Shown: in pieces, positions 5,383 through 6,023 of the stretch | How the letters are laid out: every line of letters begins with the position of its first letter | How positions within the stretch are numbered: the stretch's first letter is position 1 | NCBI GenBank assembly: GCA_006954465.1 | Contig: LVVU01000077.1 | Location: 1-6,023, forward strand | Source: Candidatus Methanoprimaticola hominis | GTDB taxonomy: Archaea; Thermoplasmatota; Thermoplasmata; Methanomassiliicoccales; Methanomethylophilaceae | DNA: 6,023 bases | Direction of reading: 5' to 3' | The notes under the pieces: model-generated | What the model was told of the DNA's origin: nothing | Databases searched by the model: none | Seen by the model: only the letters and a program-made list of their open reading frames with translations | Position numbers and translations under genes: made by a program

Positions 5383-6023
5383 ATGAACGAGATCTGGACG
5401 GAGAAGTACAGGCCGAGGACGCTCGACGATGTTGCTGGGCAGAAGCACGTGACCGACAGGCTGAAGGCCTACGTCAGATCGAAGAGCATGCCCCATCTCC
5501 TATTCACGGGCCCCGCCGGGACCGGGAAGACCACCTGCGCCCTTGCGCTCACCCGCGGGATGTTCGGGGAGAACTGGCAGGGGAACTTCATCGAGCTCAA
5601 CGCCTCCGACGAGAGGGGGATAGACGTGGTCCGCGGGAAGATCAAGGAGTTCGCAAGGACCTCTCCCATCGGCGGCGCCGAGTTCAAGATCATATTCATG
5701 GATGAAGCGGATGCTCTGACATCGGATGCGCAGGCCGCGTTGAGGCGCACCATGGAGAAGTACTCCGGCATCTGCAGGTTCATCCTCTCATGCAACTACT
5801 CGTCGAAGATCATCGACCCCATCCAGTCCAGGTGCGCCGTGTTCAAGTTCAAGCCCCTCTCCGACCAGGAGATACACGACTATCTTTCGAGGATAATCGC
5901 GGATGAGAAGGTGGACATCGACGATGATGCGCTGAACGGACTCGTCGATATCGCCAGGGGCGACATGCGCAGAGCCGTGAACTCGTTGCAGGTGGCGGCA
6001 TCGTTGGGGAAGAGGATCGACCT
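5383..6023 (+). CDS. rfcS: Replication factor C small subunit (clamp loader ATPase), 3' end beyond the window
   Basis: The first 213 codons are visible; archaeal small subunits are usually about 320 residues, so roughly one third is missing. The start [11 protein letters not shown] is the standard RFC N-terminus. Motifs follow in order: Walker [10 protein letters not shown] (43-51), the RFC box LNASDERG (about 72-79), Walker B IIFMDEAD (103-110, counting the preceding strand), sensor 1 FILSCNY (133-139), the arginine finger SRC (149-151) and sensor 2 GDMRR (193-197). With the large subunit it forms the pentamer that opens the PCNA ring and loads it at primer-template junctions in the cytoplasm. 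The gene has the high-GC codon use of the exporter operon and is divergent from it. It is a housekeeping gene with no sign of damage. Confidence 0.97.
   Translation, partial: MNEIWTEKYRPRTLDDVAGQKHVTDRLKAYVRSKSMPHLLFTGPAGTGKTTCALALTRGMFGENWQGNFIELNASDERGIDVVRGKIKEFARTSPIGGAEFKIIFMDEADALTSDAQAALRRTMEKYSGICRFILSCNYSSKIIDPIQSRCAVFKFKPLSDQEIHDYLSRIIADEKVDIDDDALNGLVDIARGDMRRAVNSLQVAASLGKRID

Overview
The window most likely comes from a euryarchaeon of the Thermoplasmata group, perhaps Methanomassiliicoccales. The direct evidence is an archaeal-type replication factor C small subunit at the right end, and TATA-like boxes 25-32 bp upstream of ATG starts that lack Shine-Dalgarno sequences (leaderless or nearly leaderless transcripts). 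The order-level assignment is inferred from overall protein character and GC content and was not tested.

Layout. Positions 1-158 hold four consecutive GC-rich stem-loops with no gene; this may be part of an unidentified structured RNA. An AT-rich stretch (about 160-314) carries two TATA-like boxes, the second placed for leaderless expression of the first gene. Positions 315-2095 (+) hold two translationally coupled genes: a COG1106/RloA-like ABC-type ATPase and a small RloB/TOPRIM-like protein. Their lower GC content compared with the other genes suggests horizontal acquisition, and the pairing matches ATPase-plus-TOPRIM phage-defence modules (RloAB, AbiL and, more distantly, PARIS). The gap 2096-2281 is a convergent spacer containing one clear stem-loop.

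Positions 5125-2282 (-) form a three-gene operon at about 60-70% GC: a 14-helix DHA2-type MFS exporter, a MarR-family regulator overlapping it by ATGA, and a NIF3-family metal-binding protein. A 24-bp imperfect palindrome upstream of the exporter TATA box is the obvious candidate operator for the MarR protein. The MarR reading frame has no stop where expected and runs 275 nt into the NIF3 gene.

The 257-bp divergent region between the exporter and the rightmost gene holds the exporter promoter, the operator and two abutting stem-loops. The right end (5383-6023, +) is the 5' two thirds of the RFC small subunit gene, cut by the window edge.

How the genes work together: the ATPase would sense or gate, and the TOPRIM partner would be the effector, in a defence module. 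The MarR protein would control its own operon and the exporter in response to a small ligand; the role of the NIF3 protein there is unclear. The RFC gene is housekeeping.
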